DNA of 64,000 nt. It comes from Brachybacterium muris (lineage in GTDB: Bacteria; Actinomycetota; Actinomycetes; Actinomycetales; Dermabacteraceae). The notes below the pieces were generated by a model. The model saw only the letters and a program-made list of their open reading frames with translations, was not told the origin of the DNA and searched no databases. The translations under genes and the position numbers were made by a program. The stretch is from the NCBI RefSeq assembly GCF_016907455.1, contig NZ_JAFBCB010000001.1:3583195-3647194 (forward strand). The letters are read 5' to 3'. Positions 50,598 through 58,076 of the stretch are shown here, in pieces. Positions within the stretch are counted from its first letter, which is position 1. Each line of letters opens with the position of its first letter.

Positions 50598-52043
50598 ATG
50601 ACCGCGAACGACGCTCAGGCAACTCCGCTCACCCCCGACCTCACGCAGCTGCTACACACCCTCAACGAGGTGGTGGAGCTGGCGCAGCAGGCGGATCGTC
50701 GACCGCAGACCGAGCGGATGTCGGTCGTCGTCCCCGCACACCTCGGCGAGACGTGGACCGCGGCACCGGAGGAAACGTTCCGCTTCGCCGCCGTGCGGGC
50801 CGACGAGGTGTGGGCCGCGGTCTCGGCAGTCCTGGACCTCGAGGGTGATGACGCCGCCGTATGGGGACTGGGCGACGAGAACGGGGGCGGTCTGAGCTCC
50901 CTGCGCAGCCTGGTCCATGCCGATTTCACGTACCCGAGCTTCCCGCTGACGGGCCCCACCTACACCACCCTGACCTTTCCGGACGGGCCCATCGTGCGCA
51001 CGCCCATCGTCGCCGTCGCCCGCGCCATGCGGGACGGTGCCCCGCAGGCGATCCTGTTCTCGGCGGCCCAGGACCAGGAGCGCGGGATGCTCACGGTGCT
51101 GGGCGACGGGGCCGACGCCACACTCGCCGCGGTCCACGAGGCCATGGCCGCGAGCTCGCTGCTCACCGGCCAGGTGGTGGAGCTGCATCTCGACTTCGAT
51201 GACATCCATGGCACGCACTCCGCACTGACGCTGCTGCCGCGCCCCGAGGTGACGACCGACCAGATCGTGCTGCCCGAGGGACTCCTGGAGCGGGTCACCG
51301 ACCACGTGCACGGCATCCACGACGCGGCCTCCACCCTGCGCGAGGCCGGCCAGCATCTGCGCCGCGGCGTGCTGCTGTACGGCCCGCCCGGCACCGGTAA
51401 GACCCTCCTGATCAGGCATCTCATGTCCCGCCCGGATGTGACGGCGGTGGTGCTGCGCACCCTGGACAACGGGCAGATGCGGGCCGCGATGGAACTGGCC
51501 CGCGCCGCGCAGCCGGCACTGCTGGTGGTGGAGGACACCGACCTGCTGCTGGGCGAGGGCCCGCACGGCTTCGAGATGCATGCCCTGCTGGAGGAGCTGG
51601 ACGGCCTGGGCGGCGACGCGGACATCGCGGTGGTGCTGACCACCAACGACCCCGCCGCCCTGCTGCCGTCCCTGAACCATCGGCCCGGCCGCATCGACCT
51701 GCAGGTCGAGGTGCCGCTGCCGGACGTCGAGGCCCGCGAGAAGCTGTTCGCCCTCTACGGCGCCCCGCTGGACCTGCCGTCGGTGGACCTGCTGGCCGCC
51801 GCGGAAGCCACCGACGGTGCCAGCGGTGCATGGATCCGCGAGGTGGTGCGCCGCGAGGTGCTCGCTGCGGCCCGGGACCACCGGGCCCCGTCCGGTGCCG
51901 GCCTGCTGGAGTGCATCGCCGGGATGCGCCGCGATGACGAGGCCGTGCTGTCCTCGGTGCGCGATGCCGCCGACGACCTCGACGACGTCGAGGAGGACGG
52001 TTTCGACGAGGGCGGTTTCGACGAGGGCGGGGACTACCGGTAG
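50598..52043 (+). CDS. AAA+ family ATPase
   Basis: 481 residues from ATG 50598. An N-terminal domain of about 240 residues, mixed alpha/beta, matches nothing I recognise. The AAA+ module has Walker A GPPGTGKT (262-269), a Walker B-like strand LLVVEDTDLLL (about 308-318), sensor 1 VVLTTNDP and arginine finger region LNHRPGRIDLQVEVPLPD. The acidic pair is Glu-Asp, not Asp-Glu, as in other actinobacterial CDC48-like AAA proteins. The C-terminus ends in an acidic repeat (GFDEGGFDEGGDY). Role unknown; possibly protein remodelling. Confidence 0.75.
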   Translation: MTANDAQATPLTPDLTQLLHTLNEVVELAQQADRRPQTERMSVVVPAHLGETWTAAPEETFRFAAVRADEVWAAVSAVLDLEGDDAAVWGLGDENGGGLSSLRSLVHADFTYPSFPLTGPTYTTLTFPDGPIVRTPIVAVARAMRDGAPQAILFSAAQDQERGMLTVLGDGADATLAAVHEAMAASSLLTGQVVELHLDFDDIHGTHSALTLLPRPEVTTDQIVLPEGLLERVTDHVHGIHDAASTLREAGQHLRRGVLLYGPPGTGKTLLIRHLMSRPDVTAVVLRTLDNGQMRAAMELARAAQPALLVVEDTDLLLGEGPHGFEMHALLEELDGLGGDADIAVVLTTNDPAALLPSLNHRPGRIDLQVEVPLPDVEAREKLFALYGAPLDLPSVDLLAAAEATDGASGAWIREVVRREVLAAARDHRAPSGAGLLECIAGMRRDDEAVLSSVRDAADDLDDVEEDGFDEGGFDEGGDYR

Positions 52044-52057
52044 AGCGTTCCCGGCAC

Positions 52058-52438
52058 TCAGCCGCCCAGCAGGGCCAACGCCAGCAGCAGTGCGTAGAAC
52101 ACTCCTTCGCCGATCAGCCCGGCCACCTTGGGCCGGCCGAGCAGGCGGGCCTGCATCTTCGTCGGCTCCGCGGGAGGGTTGGTGCTCGACGCCCGCCAGG
52201 TCGCCACCGCGATGCCGCTGAGCAGGGCGAGGGCCAGCAGCCACACCGCCCACCACAGCGAGGAGTCCACCAGGCCCACCAGGCCCATGATCCCGATCAG
52301 CGTCCCGCAGGAGATGCCCTCGGAGAGGACCCGTCGCGGATGGTGGTGGTAGCGCCACAGCCGGTACGTCGCTGCCAGGATCATGATCCCGAAGATGATC
52401 GGGAGCACCAGCGGAGCGAATTCGCGGATCAGGTTCAC
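52058..52438 (-). CDS. Membrane protein, third gene of ArsR-hydrolase operon
   Basis: 126 residues. Three or four helices (LVLPIIFGIMILAATYRLWRY; GTLIGIMGLVGLVD; SLWWAVWLLALALLSGIAVATW; LIGEGVFYALLLALALLG). No domain recognised. It starts 4 bp inside the preceding gene (ATGA), so it is translated with the secreted hydrolase. Confidence 0.65.
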   Translation of the reverse strand: MNLIREFAPLVLPIIFGIMILAATYRLWRYHHHPRRVLSEGISCGTLIGIMGLVGLVDSSLWWAVWLLALALLSGIAVATWRASSTNPPAEPTKMQARLLGRPKVAGLIGEGVFYALLLALALLGG

Positions 52439-53556
52439 AGTGCCACCTCCCCGGTGAGGACCTGCAGGGCGATCGCATCGAGAGATCGCGCGGTGTCGCT
52501 CAGCATGACGATCCCCCGACCGGTCCCCTCGTGCCAGCCGACGAAGGCCGCGTAGCCGCCGGTCATGCCGTTGTGCCAGATCGTGGGATCTCGTTCGTCG
52601 ATGGGGTCGTGCATCCAGTTCACGGCCACGCTGCGGCCGCCGTCGGGCCCTTCATGCAGCAGATGCCGGGAGAAGTCACCTCCCGGTCCGCTTCCGTCCA
52701 TCACCGCCAGCACGTAGAGCGCCATGTCGGCCCCCGTGGACCAGATGCCGCCGGCCGGCGCCGCACCGTTCATGGTCCACGGCGCGGCCCTCAGGCCCGC
52801 CCGGGTGTGCCCGCGCTGAGCACCCTGGTGAAGGTTCTCCGACAGGATCGGGGCGTAGGTGCTGGTCAGCCCCAGGGGTTCGGTCACGCGTTCGGCCAGC
52901 AGCTGCTCGTAGGGGACACCGGTGGCCTTCGCCACCAGCAGGCCTTCGAGTGCCACCCCGTGGTTGGAGTAGGACATCTCCCCGCGGTCCGACGGCGAGA
53001 CCGCCAGGGCGTCGGCGATGACCTGTTCGGCGTCCCGGGTGGCGTAGGGGTCGCCGCGCAGGAAGCTGGACAGGAACGCCCTGCCCAGCCATGGCGTGGC
53101 GACCGAAGGGATGCCGGCGGTGTGGGAGGCGAGTTCGGCGAGGGTGACGTCGGCGATGCCGCTGCCGGCAGCCGCCGAGCCGAGCACGTCGGCCACCGTG
53201 GTCTCGTAGGTGAGCTCGCCGCGGTCCACCGCGTCGGCCAGGAGGGCCCCGGTGAAGGTCTTGGAGACCGAGCCGATCTCGAAGCGTCGCTGCGGGTCGG
53301 CGCCGAAGCCGGCGAAGCGGGGCTCGGCGTCGGGGTCCAGCAGGACGACCGAGACGGTGCGATGGCCGCGCAGGTGCTCGGCGAGGGCGGAGGTGATCTC
53401 CTGGTCGCCCTGGGGTTCGCCGAGACCGGCGGGGCGCGGCGCGGTCGCGGCGGTCATGCCCAGCACCGCCGCCGCTGCGGGGACGCCGGCGGCCAGGACC
53501 GTGCGCCGTGGGAACGTGGCGGGGTCTGCGGGGCGGTCGTGGCGCTCAGGGGGCAT
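52435..53556 (-). CDS. Secreted beta-lactamase/D-Ala-D-Ala carboxypeptidase-like hydrolase
   Basis: 373 residues. A Tat-type leader (FPRRTVLAAGVPAAAAVLGMTAATA) precedes a class C-type fold: SVSK (active Ser), YSNHG (Tyr-x-Asn) and HNGMTGG as the third motif, all at normal spacing. The GS-x-SKTFTG block and LTLAELASHTAGIPS are typical of PBP4*/esterase relatives. Likely acts on cell-wall peptides or esters outside the membrane. It starts 2 bp after the stop of the ArsR-like gene and overlaps the membrane-protein gene by 4 bp. Confidence 0.85.
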   Translation of the reverse strand: MPPERHDRPADPATFPRRTVLAAGVPAAAAVLGMTAATAPRPAGLGEPQGDQEITSALAEHLRGHRTVSVVLLDPDAEPRFAGFGADPQRRFEIGSVSKTFTGALLADAVDRGELTYETTVADVLGSAAAGSGIADVTLAELASHTAGIPSVATPWLGRAFLSSFLRGDPYATRDAEQVIADALAVSPSDRGEMSYSNHGVALEGLLVAKATGVPYEQLLAERVTEPLGLTSTYAPILSENLHQGAQRGHTRAGLRAAPWTMNGAAPAGGIWSTGADMALYVLAVMDGSGPGGDFSRHLLHEGPDGGRSVAVNWMHDPIDERDPTIWHNGMTGGYAAFVGWHEGTGRGIVMLSDTARSLDAIALQVLTGEVAL

Positions 53557-53558
53557 GG

Positions 53559-54254
53559 TCAGCCATTCTCTAGTGCGGTGATGATCGTGAGCAGGGGGAC
53601 CACCCGGCTGACGGGCACGGTCCAGGTGCCACGGCGGGGGCTGGTGACCCAGCCGCCGTTCTGCAGGGCGGAGAGGTGGTGGTAGGCGACGCCGGTGGAA
53701 GCCAGTTCCAGCTCGTCCACCAGCTGGGCGACGGTGTGCTCGGCGTCCAGGAGCTTGCGCATGATCGCCAGGCGCAGGGGGTGCCCGAGCGCGGCGACCG
53801 ACTCGGCGTGCTCGGCCCAGTCGCTGGCCAGCAGGTGCTCCGTGGGGCGCCCCCACTGGTACTCCACGTGGCCCTGGCCCACGTCCACACTGCCCGTGTA
53901 GACGACGCCGCCGGGGGCGGGCAGGCGTTCCTTGAGGGCGCGCAGTGCCCAGAATGGGTCATCGCCCGCGGGGGTCTCGTGGGCCGGGGCGGTGGAAGCT
54001 TGTGAGGGTGCGGCGTCGGGGGCTTGCGAGGGTGCGGCGTCGGGGGCGTTCGAGGCCGGGGTGCCGGTCGACGATGCGGAGGGGGCCTTGAGGTCGGGAG
54101 TGCGGGGGGCGGAGCTGGGTGCGTCACTCGCTGCATCAGAACGATGCACCAGCTCCGTCAGCTCTTCGACCAGCTGCTCGAGCGTGGCCACGCGGTCCTT
54201 GAGGGGTGCGCCATCGTCAGGCTGCGTGGGGGGCGCGGAGTCACGCTCGTCCAT
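53559..54254 (-). CDS. ArsR-type winged-helix regulator with long low-complexity linker
   Basis: 231 residues. An N-terminal helix (DRVATLEQLVEELTELVHR) looks like a coiled-coil or oligomerisation segment, then comes a 60-residue Ala/Pro/Ser-rich linker containing APDAAPSQ twice, then a wHTH (ESVAALGHPLRLAIMRKLLDAEHTVAQLVDELELASTGVAYHHLSALQNGGWV). The HPLRLAIM start is the ArsR/HTH_20 hallmark; no metal-binding cysteines are seen. It heads an operon with the secreted hydrolase and probably autoregulates it. Confidence 0.75.
   Translation of the reverse strand: MDERDSAPPTQPDDGAPLKDRVATLEQLVEELTELVHRSDAASDAPSSAPRTPDLKAPSASSTGTPASNAPDAAPSQAPDAAPSQASTAPAHETPAGDDPFWALRALKERLPAPGGVVYTGSVDVGQGHVEYQWGRPTEHLLASDWAEHAESVAALGHPLRLAIMRKLLDAEHTVAQLVDELELASTGVAYHHLSALQNGGWVTSPRRGTWTVPVSRVVPLLTIITALENG
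54010..54055 (-). repeat. In-frame tandem duplication in regulator linker
   Basis: Two adjacent copies of a 24-bp unit, read on the plus strand as TGCGAGGGTGCGGCGTCGGG and following bases, encode the repeated APDAAPSQ segment. The copies are practically identical, so the duplication is recent. Confidence 0.7.
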
Positions 54255-54379
54255 GCTGGCCTCCTTGTCACGATTATTTGGAACTACGGAAAATTGTAAC
54301 AGGGGGTCGTGGGCATGGTGATCGGAGGCGACGTGGCGTCGCGGGGAAGGGCGGGAAGGGTGGGAGGCGGCCAGTGCAC

Positions 54380-54436
54380 CGAGCCGCGGATTTTGGGGCC
54401 TATCCGGCCCGGGTAAGCCCCGAAATCCACGGCTCG
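54380..54436. repeat. Long palindrome, ACCGAGCCG family (member 2)
   Basis: Arms at 54380-54405 and 54411-54436 pair over 26 bases with two G-U wobbles and two mismatches around a 5-base loop. The outer end reads CACCGAGCCGCGG and the inner part TTTTGGGG and TATCC, the same order as the element at 45147. It lies between the TetR stop and the ArsR-like start, both genes on the minus strand. Confidence 0.7.
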
Positions 54437-54512
54437 CTGGGGACTGGTCAGGTTGGGGGAGCGGGGCAGGCTGGGGGGACTGGTCTGTCTGGCGAAGGAG
54501 GCGGGGGAGAGC

Positions 54513-55103
54513 TCAGCGGGTCGGCCGGGAGTAGGCGTCCACCATCGGACGCAGCACCGTCTCCAGGTGCTTGATGACCTGCGGGGCGCTCTGCCCGGCA
54601 TCCAGCATCCGGGTGCCGCTGTGCACCATCGCGTTGATCAGCTCGGCCACGTCGGCCGGCTCGGGCACGTCCAGCTCGATCAACGTCGCGACCAGCGGTT
54701 CCTGCACGGCGCGGTGCATCTGCTCGGCCTGCTCGCCCACGTCCTCCCCGGGCGCTACCGCTGCCAGTGCGGTGCCGATCGCATGGGAGCCCTCGGCCAC
54801 CAGCTCGATGTTGACCGCGGCGTAGGCGAGGATCCGCTCGCCCGGGGTGGGGGCGGTCCGCATCGCGGAGGCGATGCGCTCGGTCCAGCGGGGGAACACG
54901 TCCTTGACCAGGGCCTGCAGCAGCTCCTTGTGGGAGGAGAAGTACTGGTACACGCTGGGCCGCGCGAGCCCAGCCCGTGCTGCCACCTGCGCCATCGTCG
55001 GCGCCTCGCCGGTCTCCTCCAGGATCGCATGGGCCGCATCCAGCAGCGCGCGTTCCTGGGCGGCGCGATGCTCCGCCACGGAGGGGGCAGAGATGCGCGG
55101 CAT
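54513..55103 (-). CDS. TetR family transcriptional regulator
   Basis: 196 residues. The N-terminal HTH spans about residues 10-60: RALLDAAHAILEETGEAPTMAQVAARAGLARPSVYQYFSSHKELLQALV, an ideal TetR motif. The ligand domain is all helical, with no recognisable family. It lies 210 bp downstream of the ABC ATPase gene on the same strand, so it is probably co-transcribed with or linked to the exporter, whose promoter holds a 25-bp palindrome. The ligand is unknown. Confidence 0.85.
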   Translation of the reverse strand: MPRISAPSVAEHRAAQERALLDAAHAILEETGEAPTMAQVAARAGLARPSVYQYFSSHKELLQALVKDVFPRWTERIASAMRTAPTPGERILAYAAVNIELVAEGSHAIGTALAAVAPGEDVGEQAEQMHRAVQEPLVATLIELDVPEPADVAELINAMVHSGTRMLDAGQSAPQVIKHLETVLRPMVDAYSRPTR

Positions 55104-55313
55104 GGCAGGCCTTTCGGGGAGAGTCCGCGGTCCGGCGGCCCGTGCGGACTCAGGTGAGTTCGCTGCGGGCCGCCGACGGCGGGGAGAGCAGTGCTGGTCA
55201 GCCCCAGGATACGGGGCCCAGGCGAGGACGGGGACAGAGTTCCCGTCGCGGCGGAGGGGTCACGCAGACCCGGTTCCCGTCGCGCCGTGGGGCTCACATA
55301 GGCCCGGAGGGGG

Positions 55314-56132
55314 TCAGGCAGGGTTGCCCAGGCGCCCGTCGACCATCTCCAGCACTCGGTCGCAGTGATCGAGCACGTCGTGGTCGTGGGTGACCATCAC
55401 GGTGGCCACCCCTTGCTCGCGGGACTGGGCGGCCAGCAGCTGGACCACCTCGCGGCTGCGAGCGCGGTCCAGGGCGGCGGTGGGCTCGTCCACCAGCAGC
55501 AGCGCAGGCCGCGTCACCAGGGCGCGGGCGATGCCGACGCGCTGGCGCTCGCCACCGGAGAGGGCGCCGGGACAGTTGTGGGCGCGGTGCTCCATGCCCA
55601 CCGATGCCAGCAGCGGTTCCGGGTCGAAGCCGCGCCCGTCGGCCCCGCGCCCGCTGGTCCTGCTCCCGTCGCTCGAGCTGCCGGCCTTACCGGCCAGGCG
55701 GTGCACCAGGCGCAGCTGGTCGGCCGCGGTGAGGGCGGGGATCAGGTTCCCGCTCTGGAACACGAAGCCGATGTTATGACGGCGGAACCGCGCCAGGCGT
55801 CCCTGGCCGCCGAAGCCCTTGCGCAGAGCGGCCACGTCCTGGCCGTTGATCAGCACCTCACCACTGGTGGGGGCCGAGAGGGTGCCGGCCACAGCCAGCA
55901 GGGAGGACTTGCCGGCGCCGGAGGGGCCGACGATCGCCAGGAACTCCCCGGGTTGCACATCGAGGTCCACGTCGTCCAGGGCGGTGACCTGCGAGTCCCC
56001 GTCACCGAGGGTGAGGTTCACGTTCCGCAGCGACAGGGCGGGGGTGGGCCCGCCGGCCGGTGCCTCGTGGGTCAGGCTCTCGGTCGCGCCGGCCGCGGCG
56101 AAGGGGTGGGTCGTGGTGGTGGTGTGGGTCAT
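55314..56132 (-). CDS. ABC transporter ATP-binding protein (MacB/LolD type)
   Basis: 272 residues from ATG 56132. Walker A GPSGAGKSSLLAVAG, Q-loop FVFQSGNLIPALTAADQLRL, signature LSGGERQRVGIARALVTRP, Walker B LLLVDEPTAALDRARS and switch His MVTHDHDVLDH are all intact. A 25-residue Gly/Ser/Arg insert sits after the Q-loop helices. It overlaps the FtsX-type permease gene (ATGA). Such pairs export lipoproteins, peptides or drugs, or sense envelope stress. Confidence 0.9.
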   Translation of the reverse strand: MTHTTTTTHPFAAAGATESLTHEAPAGGPTPALSLRNVNLTLGDGDSQVTALDDVDLDVQPGEFLAIVGPSGAGKSSLLAVAGTLSAPTSGEVLINGQDVAALRKGFGGQGRLARFRRHNIGFVFQSGNLIPALTAADQLRLVHRLAGKAGSSSDGSRTSGRGADGRGFDPEPLLASVGMEHRAHNCPGALSGGERQRVGIARALVTRPALLLVDEPTAALDRARSREVVQLLAAQSREQGVATVMVTHDHDVLDHCDRVLEMVDGRLGNPA

Positions 56133-57268
56133 CGGTTGCCTCCCAGGGCGGTGACGGGTTCGATGCGCAGCACGCGCAGCACGGAGATGGTGGCGCCGGC
56201 CAGGCCGCAGGCGATCGTGACCGCGGTGGCCACGGCGATGGGTGCGGGCTCCAGGGAGAACGGCATGCCCTCGGGCATCGCGTTGCCCAGCAGGATCCCG
56301 GCGCCCACGCCCACGCCGGTGAAGATCACCAGCAGCAGGGCGGCCTGGGCCAGGGAGTCGCGCAGCAGGTAGCCGCCGGAGGCGCCGATGGCGCGTAGCA
56401 CGGCGAGCTCCTGGGTGCGCTGGATGGTCCACACGGTGAAGAACGCACCGATCACCAGGGCGCAGATCGCGTAGAGGAACCACTGGATCATGCTGAGGGT
56501 GAGGGTCTCGGCCTGGTAGCCGGGGGAGGCGTTGAATGACTCCTCCAGCGGCATCGCGGTGGTGGTCGCCGCGGCGTCCCCGGCGGCGAGGTCGATCTCG
56601 TCGTCGGCGGCCTGCAGGGCCACCACGCTGGCGGTGTCGGAGTCCAGTGCGTCCAGCTGCTCTGCGGTGGGAGCGCCGGGCTGGGCCTGGCCGGAGATCA
56701 GCAGGCGCCAGGTGTCCAGCGGCAGGTACATAATGTCCACGTGCCCGAAGGTGGCCTGCCCGTCGGTGAAGCCCACCACCGTCAGCTCGGTGTCCATGCG
56801 GTCCACGGTCAGCACGGTGCCGATCTCGATGCCCTCGCTGCGAGCGGTCTCGGAGAGCACCACCTCGTGCGGAGCGCCCAGGCCGTGCCCGACCGACAGC
56901 TCCGGCTCCAGGGCGCTGCCCGGTTCGATGCCGAACAGGGAGAGGTCGGCCTGGGTGCCGTCGGTGGTGGTCACGTTGATCATGCCGGCGCCGACGGGCT
57001 CGGCGAGCTCCACGTCGGGGCGGTCCTTCCAGGCGGTGATCTGTTCGGAATCCACCACCGAGCGGGAGAAGGCGTTGTCGGTCTTGGTGCCCTGGTCGAA
57101 GGCGAAGGCGGTGACCGGCAGCTTCTTCAGGCCGGAGACGCCGTCGTTGACGAGCCCGGCGGACAGGCCGGACAGCATCACCATCAGGATCGCGATGAGG
57201 GCGATGACCGCCCCCATCAGGCCGAAGCGGCCGCGGGCGAAGCGCAGCTCGCGTAGTGCAAGGAACAT
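56129..57268 (-). CDS. FtsX-like ABC permease
   Basis: 379 residues. One N-terminal helix (FGLMGAVIALIAILMVMLSGLSAGLV) precedes a large extracytoplasmic domain (about 50-245), followed by three helices (MIQWFLYAICALVIGAFFTVWTIQRTQELAVLRAIGASGGYLL; SLAQAALLLVIFTGVGVGAGILLG; VATAVTIACGLAGATISVLR), the FtsX/MacB layout. The ending RIEPVTALGGNR is typical. It is the first gene of the exporter operon; its promoter contains the palindrome at 57331-57355. Confidence 0.88.
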   Translation of the reverse strand: MFLALRELRFARGRFGLMGAVIALIAILMVMLSGLSAGLVNDGVSGLKKLPVTAFAFDQGTKTDNAFSRSVVDSEQITAWKDRPDVELAEPVGAGMINVTTTDGTQADLSLFGIEPGSALEPELSVGHGLGAPHEVVLSETARSEGIEIGTVLTVDRMDTELTVVGFTDGQATFGHVDIMYLPLDTWRLLISGQAQPGAPTAEQLDALDSDTASVVALQAADDEIDLAAGDAAATTTAMPLEESFNASPGYQAETLTLSMIQWFLYAICALVIGAFFTVWTIQRTQELAVLRAIGASGGYLLRDSLAQAALLLVIFTGVGVGAGILLGNAMPEGMPFSLEPAPIAVATAVTIACGLAGATISVLRVLRIEPVTALGGNR

Positions 57269-57330
57269 GGGGCGGGGTCCTCGGTGGGTCGTGGTGCGGG
57301 GGGTTGTGGTGCGACGGGCGGCCGACGCTG

Positions 57331-57355
57331 TGATGCCAACGCGGCGTCGGCATCA
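57331..57355. promoter_or_regulatory. 25-bp operator-like palindrome in exporter promoter
   Basis: TGATGCC-A-ACG-CGG-CGT-C-GGCATCA: arms pair at all positions but one around a 3-base centre. Read on the minus strand it lies between a TTGACA -35 box (57356-57361) and the -10 region, so a bound repressor would block polymerase. The best candidate regulator is the nearby TetR protein (54513-55103). Start of the FtsX gene is 63 bp downstream. Confidence 0.55.
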
Positions 57356-57361
57356 TGTCAA
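57356..57361 (-). promoter_or_regulatory. -35 box (TTGACA) of the FtsX/ABC operon
   Basis: On the minus strand a perfect TTGACA is followed after 17 bases by TGGCAT, a weak -10 (3 of 6 matches). The spacer is the optimum length, and both spacer and -10 overlap the palindrome. Confidence 0.5.
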
Positions 57362-57497
57362 CGGTATGTCGGTTAAAACGTCGGGGTCCATCTGAGGGGT
57401 CCGACAGAGGTGCGGTTCACATGGGAGGTCGGGTTCCGGGAGCGCGCTGGAGTGCGGGGCGGGGCGTCGATGGGAGGCGCGCCGGACGGTTCTGATA

Positions 57498-57558
57498 ACC
57501 GAGCCGTTGATTTTGGGAGGAATGAGGCCGGATACCCCTCAAAGTCAACGGCTCGGTG
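57498..57558. repeat. Long palindrome, ACCGAGCCG family (member 3)
   Basis: Arms at 57498-57520 and 57536-57558 pair at 20 of 23 positions around a 15-base loop. The outer end is ACCGAGCCGTTG followed by ATTTTGGG, the same beginning as the elements at 45147 and 54380. This copy lies between divergent genes, which a simple terminator role does not explain. Confidence 0.7.
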
Positions 57559-57726
57559 AGCGGGAGAGTGAGGGGGCGGGTGAGGAGGGCGGGGAGGGGG
57601 GAGACGGGGGTAGCCAGCGCAAGGACACCGGCGAGGGCAGAACTGATGGACCTGTCCCGGGTCAGACCACACGGGGCGGTAACGTCGGCCCTGACGTCAC
57701 ATCCACCCGCCCCACGAGGAGACCCC

Positions 57727-58017
57727 ATGCCCACGTATGCCGTCACCTACCGATATGTCGACGACGCCGCGAAGCTGGATCAGTACCGCGCAGAGCACCG
57801 CGCCTTCCTGCGCGAGCAGTACGAGGCCGGACGCCTGCTGCTGTCCGGGCCGCTCACCGACGGGGACGCGGCAGCACTGCTGATCGTGCGGGGGGACGAC
57901 ATGCAGGACGCGCAGTCCGTGCTGGCCGACGACCCGTTCCGCCGGGAGGGCCTGATCGCCGAGGCCACCACCCGTGGCTGGAACGTGGTGATCGGGGAGT
58001 TCGCCGCCCTGGGCTGA
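57727..58017 (+). CDS. YciI family protein
   Basis: 96 residues from ATG 57727. TYAVTYRYVDDAAKLDQYRAEHRAFLREQYEAGRLLLSGPLTDGDAAALLIVRGDDMQDAQSVLADDPFRREGL is the whole YciI (ferredoxin-like) domain. The conserved His in EHRAFL and Asp in ADDPF may form the active or ligand site. Function is unproven in the family, probably a small enzyme or detoxification protein. Convergent with the LysR gene. Confidence 0.85.
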   Translation: MPTYAVTYRYVDDAAKLDQYRAEHRAFLREQYEAGRLLLSGPLTDGDAAALLIVRGDDMQDAQSVLADDPFRREGLIAEATTRGWNVVIGEFAALG

Positions 58018-58050
58018 CCTGCCACGGTGCGGTGTCGCGTATCAGGAGTG

Positions 58051-58069
58051 CGCCGGGGCCGCCCCGGCG
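58051..58069. terminator. Hairpin between yciI and lysR-type gene
   Basis: CGCCGGGG-CCG-CCCCGGCG: perfect 8-base arms and a 3-base loop, 34 bp after the YciI stop and 8 bp after the end of the convergent LysR gene. No T-run; likely bidirectional terminator. Confidence 0.6.
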
Positions 58070-58076
58070 TCGCGGC

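Larger units (their letters stand above)
57269..57726. other. FtsX/YciI divergent intergenic region
   Basis: 458 bp with no gene I can support. It holds the exporter promoter and operator (57331-57361), a GC-rich stretch, the third ACCGAGCCG-family palindrome (57498-57558) and a polypurine tract (57560-57605) before the YciI gene. Confidence 0.5.
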
